Shown here: piece after piece, positions 1 to 8,634 of the stretch
How positions within the stretch are numbered: the first letter of the stretch is position 1
Layout of the letters: the number at the start of each line of letters is the position of its first letter
NCBI RefSeq assembly: GCF_900102795.1
Contig: NZ_FMWG01000010.1
Location: forward strand, 62,001-126,000
Direction: 5' to 3'
DNA from: Epibacterium ulvae
Lineage (GTDB): Bacteria; Pseudomonadota; Alphaproteobacteria; Rhodobacterales; Rhodobacteraceae
Length of the DNA stretch: 64,000 nucleotides
Notes under the pieces: model-generated
Told to the model about the DNA's origin: nothing
Seen by the model: only the letters and a program-made list of their open reading frames with translations
Database searches by the model: none
Made by a program: the position numbers and the translations under genes

Positions 1-403
1 CGTAAGTGCGCTTGATCCTGCAGAGATTCGCGAAATTGTTGAAATGCGCGTGTCGCTTGAACTGCTGGCCTTGTCTTATGCGGTTCCACAGGCACGTGCG
101 GCGGATCTTGAGGTGGCGCACCATCATATGGTGGCCTGCGATCGTGCGACAGATATGGCGACATGGGATGTAGAAAATCGTGCGTTTCACATGGCTATTT
201 TAGCCCCCTGCCAGATGCCGCGCCTGTTAAATTCTGTCGAAGATTTGCATCTTGCTGCCGCACGTCACCTTTTCGCGCATTGGCAGTCTCGATGGCGGCC
301 ACGGGTGGATCATGACCATGCCGCGATTTTCCAAGCGATTGAGCAGCGCGATACCGGTGCAGCTTGCGCAGCTCTTAAACGGCATCTGCGACGCGTGGGC
401 TAA
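1..403 (+). CDS. GntR-family regulator, FCD domain (5' partial)
   Basis: The reading frame is open from the left edge, so the start and the N-terminal winged helix lie outside the window. The visible 133 residues look like an FCD ligand-binding domain of the FadR subgroup: an EMR..LE..A helix near the edge, an E..FH..I motif near the middle, and a DH..I..AI...D...A....HL ending. These domains usually bind a small organic acid, often with a metal, and alter DNA binding. The effector cannot be read from the sequence. It ends 86 bp before dapD on the same strand, but nothing links it functionally to lysine synthesis. Confidence 0.8.
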   Translation, partial: VSALDPAEIREIVEMRVSLELLALSYAVPQARAADLEVAHHHMVACDRATDMATWDVENRAFHMAILAPCQMPRLLNSVEDLHLAAARHLFAHWQSRWRPRVDHDHAAIFQAIEQRDTGAACAALKRHLRRVG

Positions 404-489
404 TTGTCCCTTGTGTGCATTCAGCACATGACGTCCCGTCGGTTTCCCGTTATGAAGCCTCGAAACCTTTTGACGCCGGAGACCGCATC

Positions 490-1317
490 ATGTCCAACGC
501 CCAGCTGGAAACCGCAATCGAAGCTGCCTGGGAGGCCCGTGATTCCATCACCCCTGCCACCACAGGCGAAACCCGTGAGGCCATTGAAAATACGCTAAAC
601 GCGCTGGACAGCGGTAGTCTGCGTGTCGCTGAAAAGCTGGAAAATGGCGATTGGCACGTCAATCAATGGGCTAAAAAAGCCGTTCTGTTGGGCTTCCGTA
701 TCAAAGACATGGAAGAGCAATCTGGCGGCCCGCAAGGCTCAGGCTGGTGGGACAAAGTTGACAGCAAATTCAAAGGCTGGGGCGAAGAGCAGTGGAAATC
801 TGCAGGCTTCCGCGCTGTGCCCAATGCTGTTGTTCGCAAGTCCGCATATATTGCGCCTGGCACCGTTTTGATGCCGTCTTTTGTGAACCTTGGTGCCTAT
901 GTGGATGAAGGCACAATGGTCGACACTTGGGCGACTGTTGGCTCTTGTGCGCAAATTGGTAAAAACGTGCACCTGTCTGGCGGTGTTGGTATCGGTGGCG
1001 TACTGGAGCCGATGCAGGCCGGGCCAACCATCATTGAAGACAACTGCTTTATCGGTGCACGCTCCGAGGTTGTTGAAGGCTGTATCGTACGCGAAGGTTC
1101 TGTGCTGGGCATGGGCGTCTTCATTGGCCAGTCGACCAAGATCGTTGATCGCGAAACTGGTGAGGTAATGTACGGTGAGGTTCCGCCTTATTCTGTAGTT
1201 GTTGCAGGCTCTATGCCCTCTAAGAACAACGTCAATCTCTACTGTGCTGTGATTGTGAAGCGTGTTGATGAAAAGACCCGTTCGAAAACAGGGATCAACG
1301 AGCTGTTGCGCGACTAA
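490..1317 (+). CDS. dapD: 2,3,4,5-tetrahydropyridine-2,6-dicarboxylate N-succinyltransferase
   Basis: Transfers succinyl from succinyl-CoA to tetrahydrodipicolinate in the succinylase branch of the DAP/lysine pathway. The 275-residue length matches DapD. The central part shows hexapeptide repeats of a left-handed beta helix (for example [20 protein letters not shown]), followed by the conserved [14 protein letters not shown] and [11 protein letters not shown]-like stretches. The ATG at 490 is chosen over an upstream GTG because GGAG at 478-481 sits 8 nt before it and the protein then begins at the usual position. dapE lies about 2 kb downstream, so two lysine genes are close but not in one operon. 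Confidence 0.97.
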   Translation: MSNAQLETAIEAAWEARDSITPATTGETREAIENTLNALDSGSLRVAEKLENGDWHVNQWAKKAVLLGFRIKDMEEQSGGPQGSGWWDKVDSKFKGWGEEQWKSAGFRAVPNAVVRKSAYIAPGTVLMPSFVNLGAYVDEGTMVDTWATVGSCAQIGKNVHLSGGVGIGGVLEPMQAGPTIIEDNCFIGARSEVVEGCIVREGSVLGMGVFIGQSTKIVDRETGEVMYGEVPPYSVVVAGSMPSKNNVNLYCAVIVKRVDEKTRSKTGINELLRD

Positions 1318-1591
1318 CTTCGGTTTTCTCGCTGATTGGATAGGACGTGCCCCAAACCTTGGGCGCGTCCTTTTTTAATGTGCGCCTCTCGACATCGCTC
1401 AGAAATTTGACAGCGGCTTGCCGGTCACCACCTGTTTGGCGCAAAGCCTTGGACCACAGCCGTGTGACGGACCGTGCAGACCAAGGTAATTTTGCTTCAG
1501 TCAGCCAAAACCGTAGCTCTCGCGGGAGCTGGTCAAACTCCGACAGCGTGCTGTGCCGACGTTTCATAGAGGTGTTTAGGTTTTTAGACAT
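1295..1591 (-). CDS. DUF6525 family protein
   Basis: A 98-residue basic protein resembling the small DUF6525 family of Rhodobacterales. It has an Arg-rich N-terminus, then [21 protein letters not shown] and a Trp-containing helix (RLWSKAL). The function is unknown. Its 3' end overlaps the end of dapD by 23 bp in convergent orientation, and the dapD terminator is inside it. No clear ribosome site is seen; a second ATG eight codons in (1567) is an alternative start. The call rests on remembered family resemblance and is moderately sure. Confidence 0.65.
   Translation of the reverse strand: MSKNLNTSMKRRHSTLSEFDQLPRELRFWLTEAKLPWSARSVTRLWSKALRQTGGDRQAAVKFLSDVERRTLKKDAPKVWGTSYPISEKTEVSRATAR
1342..1376 (+). 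terminator. Rho-independent terminator of dapD
   Basis: An 11-bp stem (1342-1352 with 1361-1371, one G-U pair) with an 8-nt loop is followed by six T at 1371-1376, 25 bp after the dapD stop. It lies inside the coding sequence of the convergent DUF6525 gene. Confidence 0.9.
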
Positions 1592-1687
1592 ATCAGGGCA
1601 TGATTCCAGACGTAGTGTGATGTTATTACGTTTTCGCCCTCACAAAGGCAACTTGACTTTTGCGCAGGCTCCTCGCAATGAGGCAGC

Positions 1688-2038
1688 ATGGAAAAGCAAA
1701 AGAAAAAGTCACGTCAGCAGGTCTATACTCTACTGGTCCAGATCGGCCGAAAAGAGGGAGACGGCTTGCCGGAAGGGGCAAGCGGAGCCGCATTGATGGT
1801 CTATGCTTCCGGTATTGATGAGGCTGAAGCGGTTCGTGAAACCGTTGCGATTCTAAAACAAGCTGATACTGCCCCGCTGGACGTGACAGGTTATGGCACG
1901 TTGGAAGAGCGCCTCGCTGAGGGGCACGAGATTGACACAGATGAACGCGATCTTATGCAACGTGCCTTGGACGAAAACGCCGTTATCGTCGCGCAGATGA
2001 CGCCATTTTTTGATGATGAGCCGCAAACCCTGCACTAG
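1688..2038 (+). CDS. conserved hypothetical protein
   Basis: A 116-residue cytoplasmic protein with no recognised domain. It has a Lys-rich start (MEKQKKKSRQQ), a short segment GLPEGASGAALMVYASG, and an acidic C-terminal half with EERLAEGHEIDTDERDLMQRAL. It has the look of a small fold with a beta-strand carrying the YASG turn followed by helices. There is no signal peptide or membrane segment. GAGG at 1679-1682 could serve as ribosome site. It is divergent from the DUF6525 gene and convergent with the receptor gene. Confidence 0.6.
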   Translation: MEKQKKKSRQQVYTLLVQIGRKEGDGLPEGASGAALMVYASGIDEAEAVRETVAILKQADTAPLDVTGYGTLEERLAEGHEIDTDERDLMQRALDENAVIVAQMTPFFDDEPQTLH

Positions 2039-2047
2039 CGGCTGTCG

Positions 2048-3097
2048 TCAGGGTGCGTGTCCAAACCACTTTTGATAGATTTCATCGTATCTGCCGTTTT
2101 CGCGCATACGCAAAATGACTTGGTTCGCTTGTTCTTTCAGGGGGGATCCTGTTGGGAAAGCCAGCCCGTAGTTTTCTTGTAAAAAGGGTTGCCCGACGGT
2201 GCGTCCAAACTCGCTGCCACCTTTGACGACGTAATAGTCAAGAATCGGTGCGTCAAAGACGACGATCCGAATACGCCTCTCTTCAAAGGCTTGTATCATC
2301 TCTTCCAGCCCGTCGTACCCTTTGTAATCCACGTCCCTGCGGTCGAGAAACCCTGCAGCGGTTGAGTTTTTGATGGTCCCAACTTGCTTCCCATAGAGAT
2401 CGTTGACGGAATTTACAGAGCCGCTGATGGCTTCCACGGTCATAACTGCGGTGATTTTTGCCACGAAAACAGAGACAACGAACAGTGATGAGATGACGAG
2501 GATGACCCCAAAAATCCGGCCTATTGGCGTGCGTGGGACCCGTTCTTCGAACCCACCATTTACGACCAAATTCAATGCCCACCAAAAAGAGGGAAACCAT
2601 GCTTCCTTCAAGGGGCGATCAAAGTAGGGCTGAGCGCGACGTTCAAAGGTCCACATTAGCATGCCGCCGCCAAACAATAGAACAAAGGCCACACAGATAG
2701 CGATCAACAGATCAAAGGACCATAATGCCTTGATGAGTGACGGCTCTCTGATGTCATCTGCGGCAATCATGATCTGTAAGCCGCTTTCAAAAATTGGATG
2801 GCTAAAGTCCATATTTATTTCACGGGTCGCCGTGATTGATATGTTTGCGGCAGCGATATCCGCCGTTTGCGCGGCGACCCCATCTAGCATATCCGCAAAA
2901 CTGTCTTCACGGTTTATATCAAGTTCCCAATCCAACTGATCACTTAGGGCGCGCAGCAATTCGATTGTGAAGCCTGTGTGCTCTCCGTTCTCTTCCATTG
3001 AAAAGGGCGGGCGTGTCACGGTGTTGACAGTGACAACCTCTGCCGCGACTGGGGCGGCAAGGAGTAAAAACATCAGAAAAGAGAGTGACCGAAGCAA
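2048..3097 (-). CDS. GluR0-like prokaryotic ionotropic receptor (ligand-binding domain split by a pore module)
   Basis: A 349-residue protein. Residues 1-19 are a signal peptide. A type-3 periplasmic solute-binding domain (about 20-120 and 226-349) is interrupted by a helix at about 126-149, a re-entrant Trp-rich segment at 165-186 and a second helix at 193-218. This S1-M1-P-M2-S2 order is that of prokaryotic glutamate receptors such as GluR0. Where GluR0 has a potassium-type TVGYGD filter, this protein has VVNGGFEERVP, so the ion selectivity is unclear. The ligand is probably an amino acid, but this cannot be read. The TTG start at 3097 has GAGG 8 nt upstream; an ATG at 3073 is less likely. 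It stands alone, with no transporter partners. Confidence 0.82.
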   Translation of the reverse strand: MLRSLSFLMFLLLAAPVAAEVVTVNTVTRPPFSMEENGEHTGFTIELLRALSDQLDWELDINREDSFADMLDGVAAQTADIAAANISITATREINMDFSHPIFESGLQIMIAADDIREPSLIKALWSFDLLIAICVAFVLLFGGGMLMWTFERRAQPYFDRPLKEAWFPSFWWALNLVVNGGFEERVPRTPIGRIFGVILVISSLFVVSVFVAKITAVMTVEAISGSVNSVNDLYGKQVGTIKNSTAAGFLDRRDVDYKGYDGLEEMIQAFEERRIRIVVFDAPILDYYVVKGGSEFGRTVGQPFLQENYGLAFPTGSPLKEQANQVILRMRENGRYDEIYQKWFGHAP

Positions 3098-3291
3098 GGT
3101 TTGAACCTCAAGTTACGTGATGCGAGCGTGAACGTGCTTTGTGTCATTAGGGAGGAGTACGTAAGTTCGCAAGTAGTGTAAGCCTTACGATTACAGGAGT
3201 GTGCGATAGGATGGCAGTGTTATTTTGTCTGCATTGCACCTAATCGCGTTCCACGGTAGGCCTTTTTCACCTCTCAGTTCAGGAGCCTATG

Positions 3292-4437
3292 ATGTCTACC
3301 ATCGATCCCGTGCAACTCACCGCTGATTTGATTCGTTGTCCTTCTGTTACGCCTGAGGAAGGAGGTGCATTGATTCTGCTTGAAAAAGTACTGAGCGCCG
3401 CGGGGTTTACATGTGAACGCGTCGATCGTGGCGGGATTTGCAATTTGTTTGCCCGTTGGGGCGACAAGGGCGCTGAACGTACTTTTGGGTTTAACGGACA
3501 CACCGATGTGGTTCCATTGGGGGACGAAACTGCTTGGACTATGTCGCCGTTTGGGGCTGAGGTGAAAGACGGTTTTATGTATGGGCGTGGGGCCACTGAT
3601 ATGAAATCGGGTGTTGCAGCTTTTGCTGCGGCCGCCATCGATTTCGTAAAAGATACACCACCCAATGGGGCCATTATCCTGACAATCACCGGTGATGAAG
3701 AGGCCGAGGCTTTACACGGTACGACGGCCCTGCTGGATTATATGCAGCGGGAAAATGAAAAAATGGATGTCTGCCTTGTGGGGGAACCGACCTGTCCAAA
3801 TGAGATGGGTGAGATGATCAAAATCGGTCGCCGGGGATCATTGAATGCATGGTTTACGGTGATAGGTGTGCAAGGACACGCAGCCTACCCACATCGCGCC
3901 AAAAACCCGCTGACTGCGATGGTGCGTTTGATGGATATCTTAGCGAGCTATGAACTGGACAATGGGACCGCGCATTTTGATGCGTCTACACTTGCCGTTG
4001 TCACTGTGGACACAGGAAACCCGGCAACGAATGTGATTCCGGAACGGTGCAGTTCGGCGGTGAACATCCGGTTCAATGATGCGCATAGCGGCGAAAGCCT
4101 TAGCCAGTGGTTGCAGGATGAGGCTGATAAGGTTGCGCAGGCCTATGGTTTGCAAATCGATGTGAAGATCAAGATCTCGGGTGAAAGTTTTATCACTCCC
4201 CCCGGTGAGTTGTCAGAGCTGGTGGCGACAGCGGTCGCAGCGGAAACCGGCGTTGTGCCTGCTTTATCCACCACAGGAGGCACGTCTGATGCGCGATTTG
4301 TAAAAAATCATTGCCCCGTGGTCGAATTTGGACTGGTTGGAAAAACCATGCACCAGGTGGATGAACGAGTTGAGGTCGCGCAGATTCCACAATTGAAAGC
4401 GATTTATACCCGTATCCTGCGAGATTATTTTGCATGA
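3292..4437 (+). CDS. dapE: succinyl-diaminopimelate desuccinylase
   Basis: M20-family metallohydrolase that removes succinate from N-succinyl-LL-DAP. The 381 residues carry the two-zinc motifs: GHTDVVP near residue 69, [10 protein letters not shown] near 99, GDEEAEA near 134, GEPT, and a late HQVDE. A dimerisation insert follows the GRRGS stretch. Two tandem ATGs exist (3289, 3292); AGGAG at 3281-3285 fits the second with a 6-nt gap. The stop overlaps the next gene's ATG (ATGA at 4434-4437), so the acetyltransferase is co-translated. Confidence 0.97.
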   Translation: MSTIDPVQLTADLIRCPSVTPEEGGALILLEKVLSAAGFTCERVDRGGICNLFARWGDKGAERTFGFNGHTDVVPLGDETAWTMSPFGAEVKDGFMYGRGATDMKSGVAAFAAAAIDFVKDTPPNGAIILTITGDEEAEALHGTTALLDYMQRENEKMDVCLVGEPTCPNEMGEMIKIGRRGSLNAWFTVIGVQGHAAYPHRAKNPLTAMVRLMDILASYELDNGTAHFDASTLAVVTVDTGNPATNVIPERCSSAVNIRFNDAHSGESLSQWLQDEADKVAQAYGLQIDVKIKISGESFITPPGELSELVATAVAAETGVVPALSTTGGTSDARFVKNHCPVVEFGLVGKTMHQVDERVEVAQIPQLKAIYTRILRDYFA

Positions 4438-4859
4438 CTTGGATCATTGAAGAGACACGTGATTTTTCAGTCTGTCATGCTCTGCGACGTGCAATCTTTA
4501 TCGAAGAACAAGGTGTGCCCGAAGCAGATGAGTGGGACACTCTGGACGATGACGCGATACATTTAATTGCCACCATTGATGGCTCTCCGGTTGGAACAGC
4601 TCGTTTGCTCAGAAATGGTGAGACCGGCAAAATCGGTCGTATTTGTGTGGTAAAGAGCCAGCGAGGAACAGGTCTTGGCGCTGCAATCGTGCGGGCAGCG
4701 ATTGCGCGTTTGGAAAACGAACCCGAGCTGACACGATTGATGCTTGGCGCGCAAGAATACGCAATTGGCTTTTATGAAAAGCTTGGTTTTACCCTATGTG
4801 GTCCCGTTTATGATGATGGTGGTATCCCACATCGCGACATGGAACGGTTGATTAAATAA
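4434..4859 (+). CDS. GNAT family N-acetyltransferase
   Basis: A 141-residue single-domain acetyltransferase. The N-terminus ([20 protein letters not shown]) is that of the ElaA/YjcF-like subgroup. The acetyl-CoA motif A is [14 protein letters not shown], and motif B is [22 protein letters not shown]. The substrate is not evident. It overlaps dapE by 4 bp, suggesting an operon, yet no known step of the DAP pathway needs it. Confidence 0.85.
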   Translation: MTWIIEETRDFSVCHALRRAIFIEEQGVPEADEWDTLDDDAIHLIATIDGSPVGTARLLRNGETGKIGRICVVKSQRGTGLGAAIVRAAIARLENEPELTRLMLGAQEYAIGFYEKLGFTLCGPVYDDGGIPHRDMERLIK

Positions 4860-4950
4860 ATTATAGCGCGCGTTATATTGGCGCATTTAGCTGTGTTGGC
4901 CTCACATTTTGTTCATGACCTCTATTGAGCAGCGTGATAGGCCCACACAT

Positions 4951-7227
4951 ATGAGCCGTATACCCTCCAAGGCCGAAATCCTCGATTGGATCAGCGCCCA
5001 CCCGACACAGACCTCAAAACGCGATATCGCCAAAGCCTTTGGTATCAAAGGGGCTGACCGCATAGATTTGAAGCGGATCTTAAAAGAGTTGGAGGCCGAA
5101 GGTCATCTGCAAAAACGCAGTAAAACCTATCGTGATCCTGAAGGTTTGCCACCAGTCAGCGTTTTGACTGTAAAAGCACCTAATGAGGATGGTGACCTTT
5201 TTGCGCATCCGATGGAGTGGCATGGGGAAGGCGAGGCCCCACGCGTATTGGTGATCACACGGGCGTCTGACCCAGCACTTGGGCGTGGCGATAAAATTCT
5301 AGCGCGGCTCACCAAAGTATCTGAAGCTGATTACGATTTCGAGGCTCGCCTGATACGTCGGATTGGTACAAACCCAAAGCGGATTTTGGGCCTTTATCGG
5401 CAAGGAGCAGAAGGCGGACGTATTGTTCCTATTGATAAAGCCAGCTCAAACGAGTGGTTTGTGCCACCAGAGGCCGCAGGTGGTGCAAAAGATGGAGAAT
5501 TGGTTGAGGCTGAGCAATCCGGTCCTAAAGGTCGCCTTGGCCTGCCACGGGCACGGATAGTCGAACGCCTAGGTGATCCGACTGCGCCAAAAGCGGTATC
5601 GCTGATTGCCATCTACCAGCATGGTATCCCTGACCAATTCCCTGACCGTGTGATAGCAGAAGCAGATCAGGCAAAGCCAATGGGGTTAAAAGGGCGTGAA
5701 GATCTGCGTGAATTACCCTTGGTCACAATCGATCCACCTGACGCACGTGATCACGATGACGCCTGTTATGCGCACGCGGATGATGATCCAAACAATCCCG
5801 GCGGTCATATCATCTGGGTCGCGATTGCTGATGTAGCTGCGTATGTGAAATCCGGATCTAATCTGGATCGAGAAGCCCGCAAGCGTGGCAATTCCAGCTA
5901 TTTTCCAGATCGGGTGGTACCGATGTTGCCGGATCGTTTGTCTGGTGATTTGTGCTCGCTGCATGAGGGGGTGCCGCGCCCATGTATTGCAGTTCGTATG
6001 CAAATCGATGCTGAAGGCAATAAGATAAGCCATCGCTTTGTCCGCGGGCTGATGAAATCAGCAGCCTCATTGCATTACGCTGAGGTGCAGGCGGCGATGG
6101 ATGGCCGTGTGTCAGATAAGACTGCGCCGTTTCTGATTAACGTGATTGAACCGCTTTACGCCGCCTATACCGCGCTTTTGCGTGCGCGGGCAGTGCGCCA
6201 GCCTTTGGAGTTGGATCTGCCAGAGAGAAAAATTGTTCTGGATGATCACGGTCAGGTCACGTCTGTTGCTTTCCGGGATCGCTTGGATGCGCACCGTTTG
6301 ATTGAAGAGTTCATGGTTCTGGCGAATGTGGCGGCGGCTGAAACATTGATCGAAAAGCGCGCACCACAGCTGTTCCGGGTGCATGAAGAGCCTGCAGACG
6401 ACAAATTGGATGCATTGCGCGAAACAGCACGTGCCGCTGGGTTGAACCTCGCAAAAGGACAGGTTTTGCAAACGCGCCACCTGAACGGTCTGTTGGATGC
6501 GGCAGCGGGGACGGATGATGCAGAGTTGATCAATATCTCAACCCTGCGTTCGATGCAGCAGGCGTATTATTCTCCTGAAAATTTTGGCCATTTTGGTTTG
6601 GCTCTCCGCAATTATGCACACTTTACCTCTCCGATACGGCGCTATGCGGATTTGATTGTTCATCGTTCGTTGATCAAATCTCATGTATGGGCAGAGGATG
6701 GACTGTCAGAGCAGGATGTTGAACAGCTTGAAGAGACTGCGAAGCAGATCTCAGATACAGAGCGCCGTTCAATGGTTGCCGAACGAGATACAACAGATCG
6801 CTATCTGGCGGCCTATTTGTCAGAACGTGTGGGGAATGAGTTTTCGGGCCGCATCAGTGGAGTTGCGCGATTTGGCGTGTTTGTAAAACTGGATGAAACC
6901 GGAGCGGATGGTTTGGTGCCTGTGCGAAGTATCGGGCGTGAATTTTTCCACTTTGATGCTGAAATAGGCGCATTGACTGGTGTCGATACAGGAATGACAC
7001 TTTCAGTGGGGCAACGGGTCACGGTGCGTTTGTCTGAAGCAACAGCGATCACAGGTGGCATTGAGCTTGAACTGTTGACCCTGGAAGATGCCAAATTGCC
7101 AGATAGCGGAAGAGGACGTGGGCGCGGTCGTCGCAGTCCCGCGGGACGTTCTCCTAAGCGCAAGGCGGCGAAATCAAAATTGAAAGCTGCAAAGACCAAA
7201 CGCAAGGTTGAACGCCGACGCAAGTAA
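4951..7227 (+). CDS. rnr: ribonuclease R
   Basis: A 3'-5' exoribonuclease that degrades structured RNA. In order: an N-terminal helix-turn-helix (about 1-60), cold-shock domains, the RNB catalytic domain with DPPDARDHDDACYA holding the metal-binding aspartates, and an S1 domain (NEFSGRISGVARFGVFVKL). The tail is strongly basic (GRGRGRGRR then many Lys). The length of 758 residues fits the family. In-frame TTG/ATG codons lie upstream (4909, 4915), but homologues begin at the MSRIP-type start used here. The ribosome site is weak. Confidence 0.96.
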   Translation: MSRIPSKAEILDWISAHPTQTSKRDIAKAFGIKGADRIDLKRILKELEAEGHLQKRSKTYRDPEGLPPVSVLTVKAPNEDGDLFAHPMEWHGEGEAPRVLVITRASDPALGRGDKILARLTKVSEADYDFEARLIRRIGTNPKRILGLYRQGAEGGRIVPIDKASSNEWFVPPEAAGGAKDGELVEAEQSGPKGRLGLPRARIVERLGDPTAPKAVSLIAIYQHGIPDQFPDRVIAEADQAKPMGLKGREDLRELPLVTIDPPDARDHDDACYAHADDDPNNPGGHIIWVAIADVAAYVKSGSNLDREARKRGNSSYFPDRVVPMLPDRLSGDLCSLHEGVPRPCIAVRMQIDAEGNKISHRFVRGLMKSAASLHYAEVQAAMDGRVSDKTAPFLINVIEPLYAAYTALLRARAVRQPLELDLPERKIVLDDHGQVTSVAFRDRLDAHRLIEEFMVLANVAAAETLIEKRAPQLFRVHEEPADDKLDALRETARAAGLNLAKGQVLQTRHLNGLLDAAAGTDDAELINISTLRSMQQAYYSPENFGHFGLALRNYAHFTSPIRRYADLIVHRSLIKSHVWAEDGLSEQDVEQLEETAKQISDTERRSMVAERDTTDRYLAAYLSERVGNEFSGRISGVARFGVFVKLDETGADGLVPVRSIGREFFHFDAEIGALTGVDTGMTLSVGQRVTVRLSEATAITGGIELELLTLEDAKLPDSGRGRGRGRRSPAGRSPKRKAAKSKLKAAKTKRKVERRRK

Positions 7228-7339
7228 ACTCTCGCGCTGTGTGATCCGGCGAAACTTCTCTCATGAGGGTTGCAAGGGCTTTTCTGATTGTCACAGTTGC
7301 GTGTACAATTGGGGAAAATAGAGCGTATTGAGGTGGATC

Positions 7340-8602
7340 ATGTATCGATTGATTGTCGCACTTTTAGTGAGTTTCGGATTTAGTCAGGCGACATTTGCAA
7401 CGACTTCAACGTCTTTGCGTCCGCTTGCTCGGCCAGACAGTCTTACGCTTTCTACACGTCCAGCCCAGCCGGTTGCGGTTAGAAACGATAGCCTAAGCGC
7501 TTGGGTTGCCGATTTTTATCCACGTGCCCGTGCCGCGGGCATTTCAGGTCGCACCTTAGACCGGGCATTTGCTGGCGTGACCTATGATGCAGATGTTATT
7601 CGGCGTGACAGCAACCAAGCTGAGTTTAGCAAAGCCATTTGGGAGTATCTGGACAGCGCAGCATCACAGACACGTATTCGCAACGGACGCACGGCCTTAG
7701 AAAAGCACAAGACCACGCTCCGCGAGATCGAAGCGCGATATGGTGTCGACAAAGAGATTGTCGTTGCGGTGTGGGGTTTGGAAAGTGCCTACGGTACCTT
7801 CAAAGGTAGCAATGATATCATTCAGTCCCTTGCCACCTTGGCTTATGATGGCCGTCGTGGCGCATTTTTCGAAGAACAGCTGATAGCTGCATTGAAAATC
7901 TTGCAGAGCGGGGATGTGGCGCCACGTCAGATGACCGGGAGTTGGGCTGGCGCGATGGGGCATACGCAGTTTATGCCAACCTCTTATCTGTCATATGCGG
8001 TTGATTTCACCGGCGACGGAAAACGGGATATCTGGTCAGACAATCCGACGGATGCTTTGGCATCAACTGCAGCATATCTGGCAAACTTTGGATGGGTTCC
8101 AGGGCAACCTTGGGGCATTGAGGTCAAACTACCGCAGAATTTTGACTATCGCCTCGCCAACCGGGAAATCACCAAATCACCGCGCGGCTGGGCTCGTCTG
8201 GGCGTTACAGATCTGAATGGGCGCGCAGTAAAAAATCATGGAGAAGCCTCTATTCTCTTGCCTGCAGGCAGCGGCGGTGTGGCCTTTATGATTTTCAAAA
8301 ATTTCGCAGTGATCGAACGGTACAACACTGCAGATGCCTATGTCATCGGAGTTGGCCATCTGGCAGATCGCATAAAAGGGCATTCTGCTTTTAAAACCGC
8401 ATGGCCACGTGGCGATCGAGCGTTGTCGTTCAAAGAGCGGCAAGAAATGCAGCGCCGCTTGACGCGTGCAGGGTTTGATACCCAGGGTGTAGATGGGCGC
8501 ATTGGTCCAAAGACCATTGCTGCTATTCGAGACTATCAAACTGCGAATAGGCTATTACCGGATGGCTACGCCTCACTACGGCTATTACAAAAACTGCGAT
8601 AG
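7340..8602 (+). CDS. lytic murein transglycosylase (MltB-type) with peptidoglycan-binding domain
   Basis: Cleaves peptidoglycan glycan strands with anhydro-muramyl ends, in the periplasm. The 420 residues include a signal peptide (about 1-20) and a linker. An SLT_2/MltB catalytic domain follows, with VWGLESAYGTFKG supplying the catalytic Glu, and FMPTSYLSYAVDF and DIWSDNPTDALAS. A C-terminal PG_binding_1 domain contains LTRAGFDTQGVDGRIGPKT. No lipobox is seen. GAGG at 7330-7333 sits 6 nt before the ATG. A second enzyme of this family is at 40271-41440. Confidence 0.93.
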   Translation: MYRLIVALLVSFGFSQATFATTSTSLRPLARPDSLTLSTRPAQPVAVRNDSLSAWVADFYPRARAAGISGRTLDRAFAGVTYDADVIRRDSNQAEFSKAIWEYLDSAASQTRIRNGRTALEKHKTTLREIEARYGVDKEIVVAVWGLESAYGTFKGSNDIIQSLATLAYDGRRGAFFEEQLIAALKILQSGDVAPRQMTGSWAGAMGHTQFMPTSYLSYAVDFTGDGKRDIWSDNPTDALASTAAYLANFGWVPGQPWGIEVKLPQNFDYRLANREITKSPRGWARLGVTDLNGRAVKNHGEASILLPAGSGGVAFMIFKNFAVIERYNTADAYVIGVGHLADRIKGHSAFKTAWPRGDRALSFKERQEMQRRLTRAGFDTQGVDGRIGPKTIAAIRDYQTANRLLPDGYASLRLLQKLR

Positions 8603-8606
8603 ATGC

Positions 8607-8634
8607 AAAGGGGCTAGATCAGCCCCTTTTCTTT
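8607..8634. terminator. bidirectional terminator between convergent genes
   Basis: A 9-bp stem (8607-8615 with 8621-8629) with a 5-nt loop has an A-run on the left and a T-rich right flank, so it can act in both directions. It overlaps the stop codon of the leftward aminotransferase gene. Confidence 0.85.

Noticed and set aside
7261-7320. Sigma-70 promoter before the first transglycosylase gene
   Set aside because: TACAAT at 7304-7309 resembles a -10 box, but no -35 lies at the right distance.
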